A DNA stretch of 64,000 nt from DAOTXS01 sp034435055 (GTDB taxonomy: Bacteria; Chloroflexota; Anaerolineae; UBA4142). The notes beneath the pieces were generated by a model that made no database searches, was not told the DNA's origin, and was given only the letters and a program-made list of their open reading frames with translations. Both the position numbers and the translations under genes were made by a program. Shown in pieces: positions 49,460-57,959 of this stretch; positions within the stretch are counted from its first letter, which is position 1; each line of letters begins with the position of its first letter. The stretch is taken from contig DAOTXS010000043.1 in assembly GCA_034435055.1 (NCBI GenBank), forward strand, positions 62,001-126,000, in the 5' to 3' direction.

Positions 49460-51118
49460 CTATTGGCTAACCCATTTAATCGCATCCGCCACGATCACGG
49501 TCGATTGTGTCGGCTCAAAGGTTACATCGGAGAGCGTGACAAACTCATTCCCCGTCGCACTGAAATAGAACTTGCCTAGTCCAACCCACTGATCGGCGTA
49601 TAGCGATTGATTAACTATGCGCGTATCAAATCCCCCGGCATGCGCAACGACGTACCGCGCGCTATGTGTCGTGCCAATGTTCGCGGGTATGTACACAAAA
49701 ATCGCGTACTCGCCGGCATGCGCGAGGAGGGGGTGCCACCGCACCCATTTGAAATCAGTTTGCGCGAATGACACATTCTTGATCGATTGCGCTTGTCCGC
49801 CGGCACTTTGCCAGCCAGCACTTTGGATAAAGCGCGCATTTTTCGTGTCGATGACGATTTCCCTCGCCGGCAAACCAACCTTCGATTGCTCCGGCGCAAG
49901 CGCGCCCGGCGTGATCACCATTTGCAGGGATGCGGTACCGCCGCGTTGATAATATTCGATGCGCCAGTCGTGCGCGCCGGCGGTCAGGAACGGCATTGCC
50001 GCGTACGTCGTCGGTGATTGATCGTGCCATTCGTCGATGAGCAAATTACCATCGACCCACACGCGCACGCCATCATCCGAAGTTGCAGTTACAGTATAAA
50101 ATCCCGGTGTGGTCGTGTTGCGTTTTAAAGTCCAGCGTGCCGACCATTCGGCGGCGCGGATGCCTCTACCCGGCGCGTCGTTGCCCCACGCAAAATCGAG
50201 TGCGGCATCGTCGCGTGCAAATGCCGGCGTGCCTTCGAGATTTGAGTTCGCAAAGAATTCACCGTGCCACAGTTCGGTACTGCCGGTGACGGGCGTCCAA
50301 GTCAACGTTGCCAACGCATTCGCGCCGCGTTGAAAGTAATCCATTCGAATCCAGTGATCGCCTTCGGCCAGCGAAATTTCCGCGCTCCAACTTTTCGTCG
50401 TCTGGTCTTTCCACTGATCGATCAATAGTTGTCCATCGATGAACAAACGCACGCCATCATCCGTCGTTGTGGTAAAACGATAACGCCCGGCATTGAAGAA
50501 TTGACTGCGGGTCCAGCGCGCGGAAAAATTTTCGCCGGGAACGCCGCCGCCCGGTCCCGCTGTGCCGAAATTGAAATGGAGCGTGCGATCGTTGCGCGTA
50601 AACGCCGGCGCGCCGGCAAAGTTCACATTGCTGTAATACTCGCCGCGCCAGTCCGGAAAATTCGCCGACGTAATGAACAATTGCGCCTGCGCGTTTGCGC
50701 CGCGCTCATAATATTCCATCCGCACAAGGTGAAACGACGGACTCAGATTCAACGTGGCGCTCCGCGCCGTCAACGTTTGATCACTCCACGCATCGATGAC
50801 GATTTGATCATCGACGAACAAACGCACGCCGTCATCGGTGATCGTCGTGAATGTCCAGTTGCCTGGCACATCGATCAAGAACCAGCGCGTCCACCGCACC
50901 GAAAAATCGTCGGCGGGAATTCCACTACCCGGCGAATTTGCGCCCCACACAAAATCGATGGTGGCGTCGTCGCGCGTGAATGACGGCGCGCCTTGCAAAT
51001 TACGATTCGCAAAATATTCGCCGCGCCACGCGCCCGTCGCTTGCGCCGGCGGCGCGCTTTGCACGGAGGCGGCAACCAAGACCCAAAGGATGCCGGTCAA
51101 AAGGAGCGTTTGTCTCAT
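49460..51118 (-). CDS. Secreted protein with three PA14-like domains and golvesin-like tail
   Basis: The protein has 552 residues. A signal peptide (about 1-25) precedes three repeats of about 135 residues: each has WRGEYF or WHGEFF, TDDGVR-W/LF-VD, and WxDQ, the PA14 pattern. The C-terminal 130 residues (IVIDTKNARFIQSAGWQ, ending VIVADAIKWVSQ) match the golvesin/xanthan-lyase carbohydrate-binding type. It probably binds carbohydrate outside the cell. The promoter abuts the start. Confidence 0.85.
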   Translation of the reverse strand: MRQTLLLTGILWVLVAASVQSAPPAQATGAWRGEYFANRNLQGAPSFTRDDATIDFVWGANSPGSGIPADDFSVRWTRWFLIDVPGNWTFTTITDDGVRLFVDDQIVIDAWSDQTLTARSATLNLSPSFHLVRMEYYERGANAQAQLFITSANFPDWRGEYYSNVNFAGAPAFTRNDRTLHFNFGTAGPGGGVPGENFSARWTRSQFFNAGRYRFTTTTDDGVRLFIDGQLLIDQWKDQTTKSWSAEISLAEGDHWIRMDYFQRGANALATLTWTPVTGSTELWHGEFFANSNLEGTPAFARDDAALDFAWGNDAPGRGIRAAEWSARWTLKRNTTTPGFYTVTATSDDGVRVWVDGNLLIDEWHDQSPTTYAAMPFLTAGAHDWRIEYYQRGGTASLQMVITPGALAPEQSKVGLPAREIVIDTKNARFIQSAGWQSAGGQAQSIKNVSFAQTDFKWVRWHPLLAHAGEYAIFVYIPANIGTTHSARYVVAHAGGFDTRIVNQSLYADQWVGLGKFYFSATGNEFVTLSDVTFEPTQSTVIVADAIKWVSQ

Positions 51119-51125
51119 TGATGAA

Positions 51126-51153
51126 AGTATACGACAAATTTGGTTCTTGGCAA
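51126..51153 (-). promoter_or_regulatory. Promoter of the PA14 gene, leaderless
   Basis: Minus strand: TTGCCA (51153-51148), 16-base spacer, TATACT (51131-51126). The ATG at 51118 lies only seven bases further on. Confidence 0.65.
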
Positions 51154-51170
51154 ACTTGTGCGCGCGCCCC

Positions 51171-51198
51171 TTGACAGATAGCCAAATCTAAATATACT
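51171..51198 (+). promoter_or_regulatory. Promoter of the Fur-family gene
   Basis: TTGACA (51171-51176), 16-base spacer, TATACT (51193-51198), just upstream of the operator at 51211-51225. It diverges from the PA14 gene promoter. Confidence 0.8.
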
Positions 51199-51210
51199 AG
51201 TTTTTGTAAT

Positions 51211-51225
51211 TGAAAATGATTTTCA
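51211..51225. promoter_or_regulatory. 7-1-7 Fur/Zur-type operator
   Basis: TGAAAATGATTTTCA is a perfect 7-1-7 palindrome of the Fur family type. It lies just after the predicted transcription start of the Fur-family gene, which fits autorepression and control of the downstream metal-uptake genes. Confidence 0.75.
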
Positions 51226-51234
51226 TTTAGAAAA

Positions 51235-51669
51235 ATGTCTACTTCGCTACTTCAAACCGGTCTGCGCGAGCATCATCGCAAACTGACCCGCCCACGTCAA
51301 GTGGTTCTGGACATCATCACCCAGGCGAATCATCATCTCACGGCGTCAGAAATTCATCGCAAAGCCAAAGCCAAATACCCGCAACTCGGATTAACCACTG
51401 TGTACCGCACGCTCGATCTGCTGGTGGAACTGGGGTACATTCAGCGCGTTCATTTTGCCGAAGGTTGTCACAGTTATGCGGCGGTGGCGCGCCCGCACGG
51501 GCATCATTTGGTTTGCTCGGTCTGTGGCCGCGCGGAAGAATTTCAAGATTGCGATCTCGATGCGCTGGTCAAAAATCTCCAAACGAAAACCGGTTATACC
51601 ATCGACGTGCACGTCTTGGAGTTGATGGGGCGTTGCCCCGATTGCAAAGCGCGTGTTCGCAAACGATAA
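51235..51669 (+). CDS. Fur-family metal regulator, probably Zur
   Basis: The protein has 144 residues. A winged-helix DNA-binding region (RQVVLDIITQANHHLTASEI, then LTTVYRTLDLLVELGYIQRV) precedes HHLVCSVCGRAEEFQDC and a second CxxC near the end (CPDC). HGHHL and related His bind metal. Next to znuABC-like genes and a 7-1-7 operator, zinc sensing is the best guess, with iron or manganese as alternatives. The ribosome site is weak. Confidence 0.88.
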   Translation: MSTSLLQTGLREHHRKLTRPRQVVLDIITQANHHLTASEIHRKAKAKYPQLGLTTVYRTLDLLVELGYIQRVHFAEGCHSYAAVARPHGHHLVCSVCGRAEEFQDCDLDALVKNLQTKTGYTIDVHVLELMGRCPDCKARVRKR

Positions 51670-51692
51670 AGAGGTGTCTTTGCTTCAGCGAG

Positions 51693-51733
51693 AAAAATAA
51701 AAACGAGCGTAGAGGTGAACGCTCTACGCTCGT
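51693..51733 (-). terminator. Leftward intrinsic terminator
   Basis: A perfect 12-bp stem (51703-51714 with 51722-51733) is followed on the minus strand by TTTTTATTTTT (51703-51693). In the plus direction it has no T-run. It points to a leftward transcript in the intergenic region. Confidence 0.75.
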
Positions 51734-51778
51734 AGCAAGAGAAATCACAAAACATCTGCCCGATGCCTGCGCCCTTGC
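51693..51778 (-). ncRNA. Candidate small RNA between the Fur-family gene and znuA
   Basis: A leftward extended -10 (TGATATAAT, 51793-51785) lies 50 bases from the perfect terminator at 51693-51733. The predicted transcript is about 85 bases, wholly intergenic, with no start codon and ribosome site of note. The -10 lies in a 13-bp palindrome GTGATTATATCAC (51782-51794), a possible regulator site. Confidence 0.4.
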
Positions 51779-51784
51779 CAAAGT

Positions 51785-51793
51785 GATTATATC
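51785..51793 (-). promoter_or_regulatory. Leftward extended -10 promoter of the candidate small RNA
   Basis: Minus strand TGATATAAT (51793-51785), with a weak -35 (TTGCTT or TTTGCT) about 16-17 bases upstream. The -10 lies in a palindrome. Confidence 0.45.
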
Positions 51794-51846
51794 ACAGAGC
51801 GGGGCGTAAGCAAATTTACTCACAACGATTTACAAAAGGAGTTTCT

Positions 51847-52761
51847 ATGTCTCGCTCACAAATGATTTTTCCGGTTGCTGTGTTCGTGTGGCTGATTGTC
51901 GCAAGTACGGCTTGCGCCACGCCGGTTTCGAGCGCGAAAATTCTCGCTGTTGAAACTTTTCTTGCCGACATCGCGCAAAACGTCGCCGGGGAACGCGCGC
52001 GCGTGGATGCACTTTTGCCGATTGGCGTTGATCCGCACAGTTTTGAGCCGACGCCGCAGGATGTGCGTCGTGTTGCCGATAGTACGGTGTTGATTGTAAA
52101 CGGCGCGGACTTTGAAGAATTTTTGGACGAGTTGCTCAAGAACGCGGGTGGCAATCATCAAGTAATCGAAGCATCTGCCGGGTTGACCAGCCGCAAGCCA
52201 ACAGAAACTGAAATCGTCGATCCCGATCACAAAACCGATCCGCACTTTTGGTTCGATCCGAATCTCGTCGTCAAGTATGTCGAAAACATTCGCGATGGGT
52301 TGAGCCAAACCGACCCCGCCGGCGCGGCGGTTTATGCCGCGAATGCAAACGCGTACATTGCCAAATTGAAAGAACTCGATCAGTTCATCGCCGAACAAGT
52401 GCGAACGTTGCCGGCGGAACGACGATTGATGGTAACCGATCACGACACGTTTGGCTATTTTGCCGACCGCTACGGTTTTCGCGTCGTCGGAATGATCGTG
52501 CCGAGTATCAGCACCGGGGCGTCGCCGTCCGCGCAAGAAATCGCGCAACTCGTACAGCAGATCAAAGCGACGCAAGCACGCGCGATCTTTCTCGAAGCCG
52601 GTACAAATCCGCAACTCGCGCAACAAATTGCCAAAGAGACGGGCGTCAAGGTTGTGACCGGTTTGCAATCGCACTCGATCACTGAGCAAAATGGTCCCGC
52701 GCCCACCTACATCGAAATGATGAAATACAATCTCAAGTTGATTGTCGAGGCACTCAAGTAA
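51847..52761 (+). CDS. Metal ABC transporter substrate-binding lipoprotein (ZnuA-like)
   Basis: The protein has 304 residues. A lipobox (ASTAC near residue 23) follows the signal. Metal ligands are expected in GVDPHSFEPTP, DPHFWFDPNLV, VTDHDTFGYFADRYGF and the later Glu (FLEAGTNPQ). It lacks the long His-rich loop of many ZnuA, so Mn is possible, but the neighbouring Zur-like gene favours zinc. A strong AAAGGAG precedes the ATG. Confidence 0.9.
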   Translation: MSRSQMIFPVAVFVWLIVASTACATPVSSAKILAVETFLADIAQNVAGERARVDALLPIGVDPHSFEPTPQDVRRVADSTVLIVNGADFEEFLDELLKNAGGNHQVIEASAGLTSRKPTETEIVDPDHKTDPHFWFDPNLVVKYVENIRDGLSQTDPAGAAVYAANANAYIAKLKELDQFIAEQVRTLPAERRLMVTDHDTFGYFADRYGFRVVGMIVPSISTGASPSAQEIAQLVQQIKATQARAIFLEAGTNPQLAQQIAKETGVKVVTGLQSHSITEQNGPAPTYIEMMKYNLKLIVEALK

Positions 52762-52769
52762 GATGACGA

Positions 52770-53588
52770 ATGAGTAATTTGCCGCGCGATCCCGCGCATC
52801 TCGAAATCGATAATATCAGTGTGGCGTACAACGGCGCGCCGGTTTTGCGCGATGTGTCGTTCCGCATTCCGCACGGCACGCGCATTGCCGTCGTCGGACC
52901 AAATGGCGCGGGCAAATCGACGTTGTTCAAAGCGCTCGTCGGTTTGTTGCCGTTGCGCGCCGGGCGTGTGCTGATTCACGGTTTGCCACTCGGTCATCAT
53001 CTCGATTGCGTGGCGTACGTGCCGCAACGCGAAGAAGTCGATTGGCGATTTCCGGTCACGGTTACAGACGTGGTGATGATGGGACGGTACGGTCGGCTGG
53101 GGTGGTTGCGCCGTCCTGGCAAACACGATCACGTTGCCGTCGCGCGCGCGCTCGATCAAATGCGCGTGCGCGATCTTGCGGCGCAACCCATCGGCGATTT
53201 GTCCGGCGGACAACAACAACGCGTGTTCCTCGCGCGCGCGCTGGCGCAAGAGCCGCACATTTTGCTGATGGACGAACCATTCACCGGCGTCGATGCGGCG
53301 ACGCAAGAAGCCACGCTCGATCTGCTCGATCAATTGCGCGAGCAAAAGGTAACCGTGATGGTTTCGACACACGACCTGAATTTAGCGACGACGCGTTTCG
53401 ATCAAGTGTTGTTGCTGAATCGCGACGTGATTTCGGTTGGCGAACCGCGCCAGGTTTTTACCGAAGAAAATTTGTTGCGTGCGTTTAGCACGCGCGTGAT
53501 GAAACTGGACCATGTAACCGTCGTCGACGATTGTTGTCCGCCGGATGAATTATTGGGAATCGGTGTGACGAAAAAGGTGGAGCGATGA
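52770..53588 (+). CDS. Metal ABC transporter ATPase (ZnuC-like)
   Basis: The protein has 272 residues with Walker A (GPNGAGKST), signature LSGGQQQRVFLARALAQ, Walker B (LLMDEPF), and THDLNL. It energises metal uptake with the ZnuA- and ZnuB-like proteins. The C-terminus is slightly longer than usual. It overlaps the permease gene by four bases. Confidence 0.92.
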   Translation: MSNLPRDPAHLEIDNISVAYNGAPVLRDVSFRIPHGTRIAVVGPNGAGKSTLFKALVGLLPLRAGRVLIHGLPLGHHLDCVAYVPQREEVDWRFPVTVTDVVMMGRYGRLGWLRRPGKHDHVAVARALDQMRVRDLAAQPIGDLSGGQQQRVFLARALAQEPHILLMDEPFTGVDAATQEATLDLLDQLREQKVTVMVSTHDLNLATTRFDQVLLLNRDVISVGEPRQVFTEENLLRAFSTRVMKLDHVTVVDDCCPPDELLGIGVTKKVER

Positions 53589-54415
53589 TCGATTGGCTCG
53601 TAACGCCAATGACGTACAGTTTTATGCAACGCGGCGTGCTCGCGTCGATCATCGTCGGCGTGTTGTGTGCGGTTGTCGGATGTTACGTCGTTTTGCGATC
53701 GATGGCGTTTCTCGGCGATGCGATGGCGCATGCGATTCTGCCCGGCGTCGCCATTGCTTACTTGCTCAAAGGCGAGTTGTTGTTCGGCGCGCTTGCCGCC
53801 GCCGTTATCGTCGCGCTGGCGATTGGTTTGCTCACGCGGCAAGGTGCGTTGAAAGAAGATACGGCAATTGGTATCCTGTTCGCCGGCGCGCTCGCGCTCG
53901 GTGTCGCGCTGATCAGCACGATCAAAACATACGCGGTCGATCTGTCGCACATTCTATTCGGCAACGTGCTGGGCGTGAGCGAAAATGATTTGATACTGAC
54001 CGGTATTCTGGCGATCATCGTTCTGGCGACGATTGGGTTGCTATTCAAAGAGTTTCTCGTCATCTCGTTCGACCCGGTGCTTGCCGCTACGCTCCGATTG
54101 CCGACAGAATTGTTGCGTAACGTGTTGCTCATATTACTTGCGCTGACGATTGTCGTTTCGATGCAGACGGTAGGTGTCGGTTTGGTCGCGGCGATGCTTG
54201 TCACGCCGGCGGCGACGGCGTACTTGCTCACGCGCCGGCTCGCGCCGATGATGCTGATTGCGGCGGCGATTGGCGGATTCGCCAGCGTCGCCGGACTGTA
54301 CGCAAGTTTCTACATCAACGTGGCGTCGGGTGCGGCGGTGGTGTTGATTGCGACAATCATTTTTCTGTTTGCCTTTCTATTCGCGCCCAAACGAGGAGTG
54401 GTATGGCGCCGCTAA
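53585..54415 (+). CDS. Metal ABC transporter permease (ZnuB-like)
   Basis: The protein has 276 residues and eight or so membrane segments. The family pattern is LGDAMAHAILPGVAIAYLL and VGLVAAMLVTPAATAYLLTRRL, as in ZnuB/MntB. It forms the channel for zinc or manganese uptake. It overlaps the next gene by 13 bases. Confidence 0.92.
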   Translation: MIDWLVTPMTYSFMQRGVLASIIVGVLCAVVGCYVVLRSMAFLGDAMAHAILPGVAIAYLLKGELLFGALAAAVIVALAIGLLTRQGALKEDTAIGILFAGALALGVALISTIKTYAVDLSHILFGNVLGVSENDLILTGILAIIVLATIGLLFKEFLVISFDPVLAATLRLPTELLRNVLLILLALTIVVSMQTVGVGLVAAMLVTPAATAYLLTRRLAPMMLIAAAIGGFASVAGLYASFYINVASGAAVVLIATIIFLFAFLFAPKRGVVWRR

Positions 54416-54867
54416 TTCGTCTTGAGCCAATCGGCTTCATTCGCAACGCCATCGATGAAGCGCACCGCGACACACACTGGGAAGAAATCGAATCCGAAAT
54501 TGTGATCGACGAACGCTGGCGCGACGCGCTCGACGGCATCGAACAATTTTCGCACATTTGGATCATCTTCTTCATCGACCGCGTGGATGCGCCGGCGGAT
54601 TTGAAGATTTGTCCGATGAAACGCGACGATATGCCGCTCGTCGGAATTTTCGCCACGCGCTCGCCGCAACGTCCCAACCCAATTGGCATTCGCGCCGCAG
54701 AGTTGATCCAAGTGCGTGGCAACATTTTGCGCGTGCGCGGTTTGGATGCGTTGAACGGTTCGCCGGTGCTCGATCTCAAGCCCTACCTCACGCGCGGCGA
54801 TGCGATCCCGAACGCGCGGGTGAGCGAGTGGGTTCAAAAATTTTGGATGACGTTAGATCACAAATGA
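54403..54867 (+). CDS. trmO: TsaA-like tRNA methyltransferase (TrmO)
   Basis: The protein has 154 residues with the TsaA/YaeB pattern: IGFIRNAIDEAHRD, IVIDERWRDALDGIEQFSHIWIIFF, and FATRSPQRPNPIGI. TrmO methylates N6-threonylcarbamoyladenosine (t6A) to m6t6A at position 37 of certain tRNAs. It overlaps znuB and the next gene, so it rides in this operon. Confidence 0.9.
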   Translation: MAPLIRLEPIGFIRNAIDEAHRDTHWEEIESEIVIDERWRDALDGIEQFSHIWIIFFIDRVDAPADLKICPMKRDDMPLVGIFATRSPQRPNPIGIRAAELIQVRGNILRVRGLDALNGSPVLDLKPYLTRGDAIPNARVSEWVQKFWMTLDHK

Positions 54868-57365
54868 AGAACCGCGTTGTCTTTTCCTCTGCGCAAACGC
54901 TTTTCACTTTTTTCTTCCTGATCTTTTTCTTCACGCTCCTCAACGGCTATGTGCAAAATCTCGTCGCCGATTATCGCGCGAACGAATGGCTCGTCCTCGC
55001 CGGTCTCCTCGTCGAAATGGCACTTGCACTCTGGTTCGCGCGGCGATGGATTGAAATTGAAATCGATCTGTTGGAAATCGCCGGTTTTGTGCTCGTCGTC
55101 GTTGGTGTGTGGTGGTATTTTGTCATCCCGGCATTACCAACGCTTTTACCGCCCACGCAATCGAGCGACGCGGTACGTGCGTACTTGCAAGTGATGTTCA
55201 CATTTCCCAAGGGCACGTTAGTCAGTTGGTACCCGGCGGGTGGCGCGTTTGTGACGGCGATGTTCGCGCATTGGTCGGGCATCGAGCCGTTGTTTGTTTT
55301 GCATCCCACTGCCGCGAGTTTTCTGGCGTTGAGCGCAGGCGCGGTGTATGGAATGACGGGTGCAGTGTTACCTAAGACGCGATTCTCCCCCATTGTCGCA
55401 TTGATTGCGCCGGCTTTGCTATTTGTGTCATGGTCGTACTTTGCCGGGACGATCAATTGGGAACAATATTTCTTCGCTCAAATTTTCGCGCAATATTTCA
55501 TTCTCGCTGCCGTGTGGTTCATCGCGCGATACGCGCAACAGCCGCACCCGGTTTTCGCCGGGCTGATTGGCGCGGCATTGCTCGGCGTCGTCGCCGCATA
55601 TCCGATTTTTGTCGTCCTGCCGTTGGGCTTGTTCGGATTAGTGGTACTTGTGCAAATCGTGCAATCGAAAAATTTGCGCCAAAGTCGTGGCGCGTTGATT
55701 GCGCTCATGGCATTCGTCGGTTTGCTGATTCTTGCGGCAATCGCGTTACAGCGCGGCGGCATTTTGGAAATCCTCGCCGGCAAATTATCGTTGGAAGGGG
55801 ATGTCGGAGTGGGCGGGGTCGCGCGCCCGTCCATCGAAAATCTGGGCGGTCCGATTTTTATCACACTCGTTGTGATCGGGGTTGGGCGCGCGTGGCAAAC
55901 TCTTTTTGGCAAAACGGTTCTGGGTTGGCTTTTGATTTGGGGCTTGCAATTTGGCGCGCTGACAGCGTTGCAACTTGTCACACCGATTTCCGGCTATCGC
56001 ATCGACAAGACGTTTTACATTCTCGTTTTCCCGTTTGCGATGCTTGCCGCGTTGCCCTTGGCTTTTGTGATCGAACGCGCGATACAACGTTTCAACATTT
56101 CCGCGCGCGCATTGATACCGGGATTTTGGGCGACCATCGTTTTGCTTGGCGCGGCAATCTGGCTTTGGCGACCGCCGAAACCCTTCTCGCCGCTAACCCA
56201 ATCCGAACTGGCGGTCGCGCGCTGGGCAAAATCATTTTACAATGAGACCTATCAAATCGCCTATCTCGATGAAAACCCGGTGAGCGCGTATTGGCTCGCG
56301 TTTGGCATCTGGCGTGAAAGTCTGACGAACGAATGGTTTCAGTGGATTCCCGCCGGCCGTAAACTGGGCCCAGCAACTTTTGACGAATGGCTTGCCGACC
56401 CAGGTTGGCATGATCGAATGTTGGTGCGGTACCTCGAAGAAATTCCGGCGCAGTTGCGCGTTGTTTATCAAGTGGGTTCGAGCGCGATCATCGATAAAGA
56501 TGTACCGCCGGATTACGGACCCAAGCCGCCGTTTCGCAGCGATCTGATCTTCGGTTCCACGCTCACGCTGATCGGATACGATTTGCCACGTACTCAAATT
56601 CTGCCAGGTGAAACGTTGACGCTGACGACTTGGACCCAAGCGCTTTATCCACCGCCGGCAACGGTCGCTTGGCGGATGGAATTGCTCGATCACAATGCGC
56701 GCGTGATCAGCCGCAGCGAAAGTGATCCGTTTGGCAACAAATATCCGTTGCAGCGATGGGCGCCCGGCAAATACACGCGCGACGTGTGGTCTTTGCCGCT
56801 CGATGCCAACGTGGCGCCCGGCGTGTATGCTGTCCGCTTGGCGCTTTTCCGCCGCAGTGACGGCGAATTGATCGGTGTGCGTCCTGTGTACTCGACCCAG
56901 CCAATCGTGCCGATGTCTGCGGCGCCGATCACGCGCATCAAAATTCCGGTCGCGCCGCCATCCGCCGATGAATTACGCACAACGCAAGCGCTGAATGTTC
57001 GCTTGGGTGATTCATTCGCGTTGACGAATTATGCGATTACGCCGGATCGAGCGTCGCGGCAAGTCCAGTTGACCTTGTATTGGCGCGCGCTGAAAAAAGT
57101 GGATCAGGATTACACCGTCTTTGTTCATCTGCTCGATGCCGTCGGGAAGATCGTCGCACAAATCGATGCGCCACCGCGCGGCGGAACATACCCAACATCG
57201 AGCTGGGACGCCGGTGAGATGGTGAAAGATGAATACACGCTGACCGTTCCCGCCGATGCGCGCGCGCCGTTTTCGCTTGCCGTCGGAATGTATGAGCAAC
57301 CCAGTTTGCAACGCTTGCCGGTGGAAAACAGCGACCACGTGGAATTTAGGATTTCAGATTTTTGA
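54864..57365 (+). CDS. Polytopic membrane protein, probable GT-C glycosyltransferase, with two C-terminal beta modules
   Basis: The protein has about 833 residues. It has about ten membrane segments in the first 450 residues, including YLQVMFTFPKGTLVSWYPAG, but no DxD or ExD sugar-transferase motif that I can place. The C-terminal half (about 560-833) is beta-rich and seems to hold two copies of a module: LIGYDLPRTQILPGETLTL and LTNYAITPDRASRQVQLTL, the latter followed by DYTVFVHLLD. The start at 54864 overlaps the trmO stop (ATGA). Confidence 0.65.
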   Translation: MKNRVVFSSAQTLFTFFFLIFFFTLLNGYVQNLVADYRANEWLVLAGLLVEMALALWFARRWIEIEIDLLEIAGFVLVVVGVWWYFVIPALPTLLPPTQSSDAVRAYLQVMFTFPKGTLVSWYPAGGAFVTAMFAHWSGIEPLFVLHPTAASFLALSAGAVYGMTGAVLPKTRFSPIVALIAPALLFVSWSYFAGTINWEQYFFAQIFAQYFILAAVWFIARYAQQPHPVFAGLIGAALLGVVAAYPIFVVLPLGLFGLVVLVQIVQSKNLRQSRGALIALMAFVGLLILAAIALQRGGILEILAGKLSLEGDVGVGGVARPSIENLGGPIFITLVVIGVGRAWQTLFGKTVLGWLLIWGLQFGALTALQLVTPISGYRIDKTFYILVFPFAMLAALPLAFVIERAIQRFNISARALIPGFWATIVLLGAAIWLWRPPKPFSPLTQSELAVARWAKSFYNETYQIAYLDENPVSAYWLAFGIWRESLTNEWFQWIPAGRKLGPATFDEWLADPGWHDRMLVRYLEEIPAQLRVVYQVGSSAIIDKDVPPDYGPKPPFRSDLIFGSTLTLIGYDLPRTQILPGETLTLTTWTQALYPPPATVAWRMELLDHNARVISRSESDPFGNKYPLQRWAPGKYTRDVWSLPLDANVAPGVYAVRLALFRRSDGELIGVRPVYSTQPIVPMSAAPITRIKIPVAPPSADELRTTQALNVRLGDSFALTNYAITPDRASRQVQLTLYWRALKKVDQDYTVFVHLLDAVGKIVAQIDAPPRGGTYPTSSWDAGEMVKDEYTLTVPADARAPFSLAVGMYEQPSLQRLPVENSDHVEFRISDF

Positions 57366-57383
57366 TTGCCCCAATTATAGCCA

Positions 57384-57410
57384 CGAAAAAAAGGCGAGCC
57401 AATGCTCGCC
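57384..57410 (-). terminator. Intrinsic terminator of the leftward NAD kinase pair
   Basis: A perfect 7-bp stem (57393-57399 with 57404-57410) is followed on the minus strand by a long T-run (57392-57386). It ends the small membrane protein gene. Confidence 0.9.
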
Positions 57411-57416
57411 CGTTGG

Positions 57417-57959
57417 TCAAGGTGAATTTTTATTTTCCGCGTCTTCGGCAATTTCGTACTTGCCGGGACTTGTTTGTTTGAACCGCAGCCGTTTGCCCCG
57501 CAAAAGAGCACTCACGCCGGTCAATAAAAATCCCAGACCGACCGAACCCCAACACCCGCCAAACAAAATTCCAAACAGAACTTCTTGTTGCGCGCGCAAC
57601 GTGCCGATCAAAACCGCGCCGCCAACAAAAGTTGCAAATCCACCTATCCCAATCGTGAAGGCAATCGCGCCAAAGCGTTCTAGAATTTCTTTTGGCAGAA
57701 TGATCGTACTCAGCGCGACAAGGAAAGTAAACATCACGCTGATTGGAAATGCCCATGCGTTCAACTCGTGCATGAATACTGCATTGAACAATGTGCCCGC
57801 GCCGGCGAATATCGCGCCCATAAAAATCGATCCGCCGCCGGCTTCGCCTTCCAACAATTGCCGCACACCCAAACCGACAAACACGGCGCCCAGCGTTTGA
57901 AAGACACCGAAAAAGAGCATCAGGATAATTTGAAACACCCAACTATTTTGGTCGATCAT
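57417..57959 (-). CDS. Small membrane protein of unknown function
   Basis: The protein has 180 residues and four hydrophobic segments (about 8-32, 42-62, 68-92, 100-150). No known family is recognised. The start at 57959 follows GGAGAG and lies 17 bases inside the NAD kinase gene. It ends at a strong terminator. Confidence 0.75.
   Translation of the reverse strand: MIDQNSWVFQIILMLFFGVFQTLGAVFVGLGVRQLLEGEAGGGSIFMGAIFAGAGTLFNAVFMHELNAWAFPISVMFTFLVALSTIILPKEILERFGAIAFTIGIGGFATFVGGAVLIGTLRAQQEVLFGILFGGCWGSVGLGFLLTGVSALLRGKRLRFKQTSPGKYEIAEDAENKNSP

Noticed and set aside
51569..51823. An 84-residue minus-strand frame covering the candidate small RNA
   Set aside because: It overlaps the Zur-like gene, has no ribosome site and unlikely composition; the RNA terminator would also cut it.
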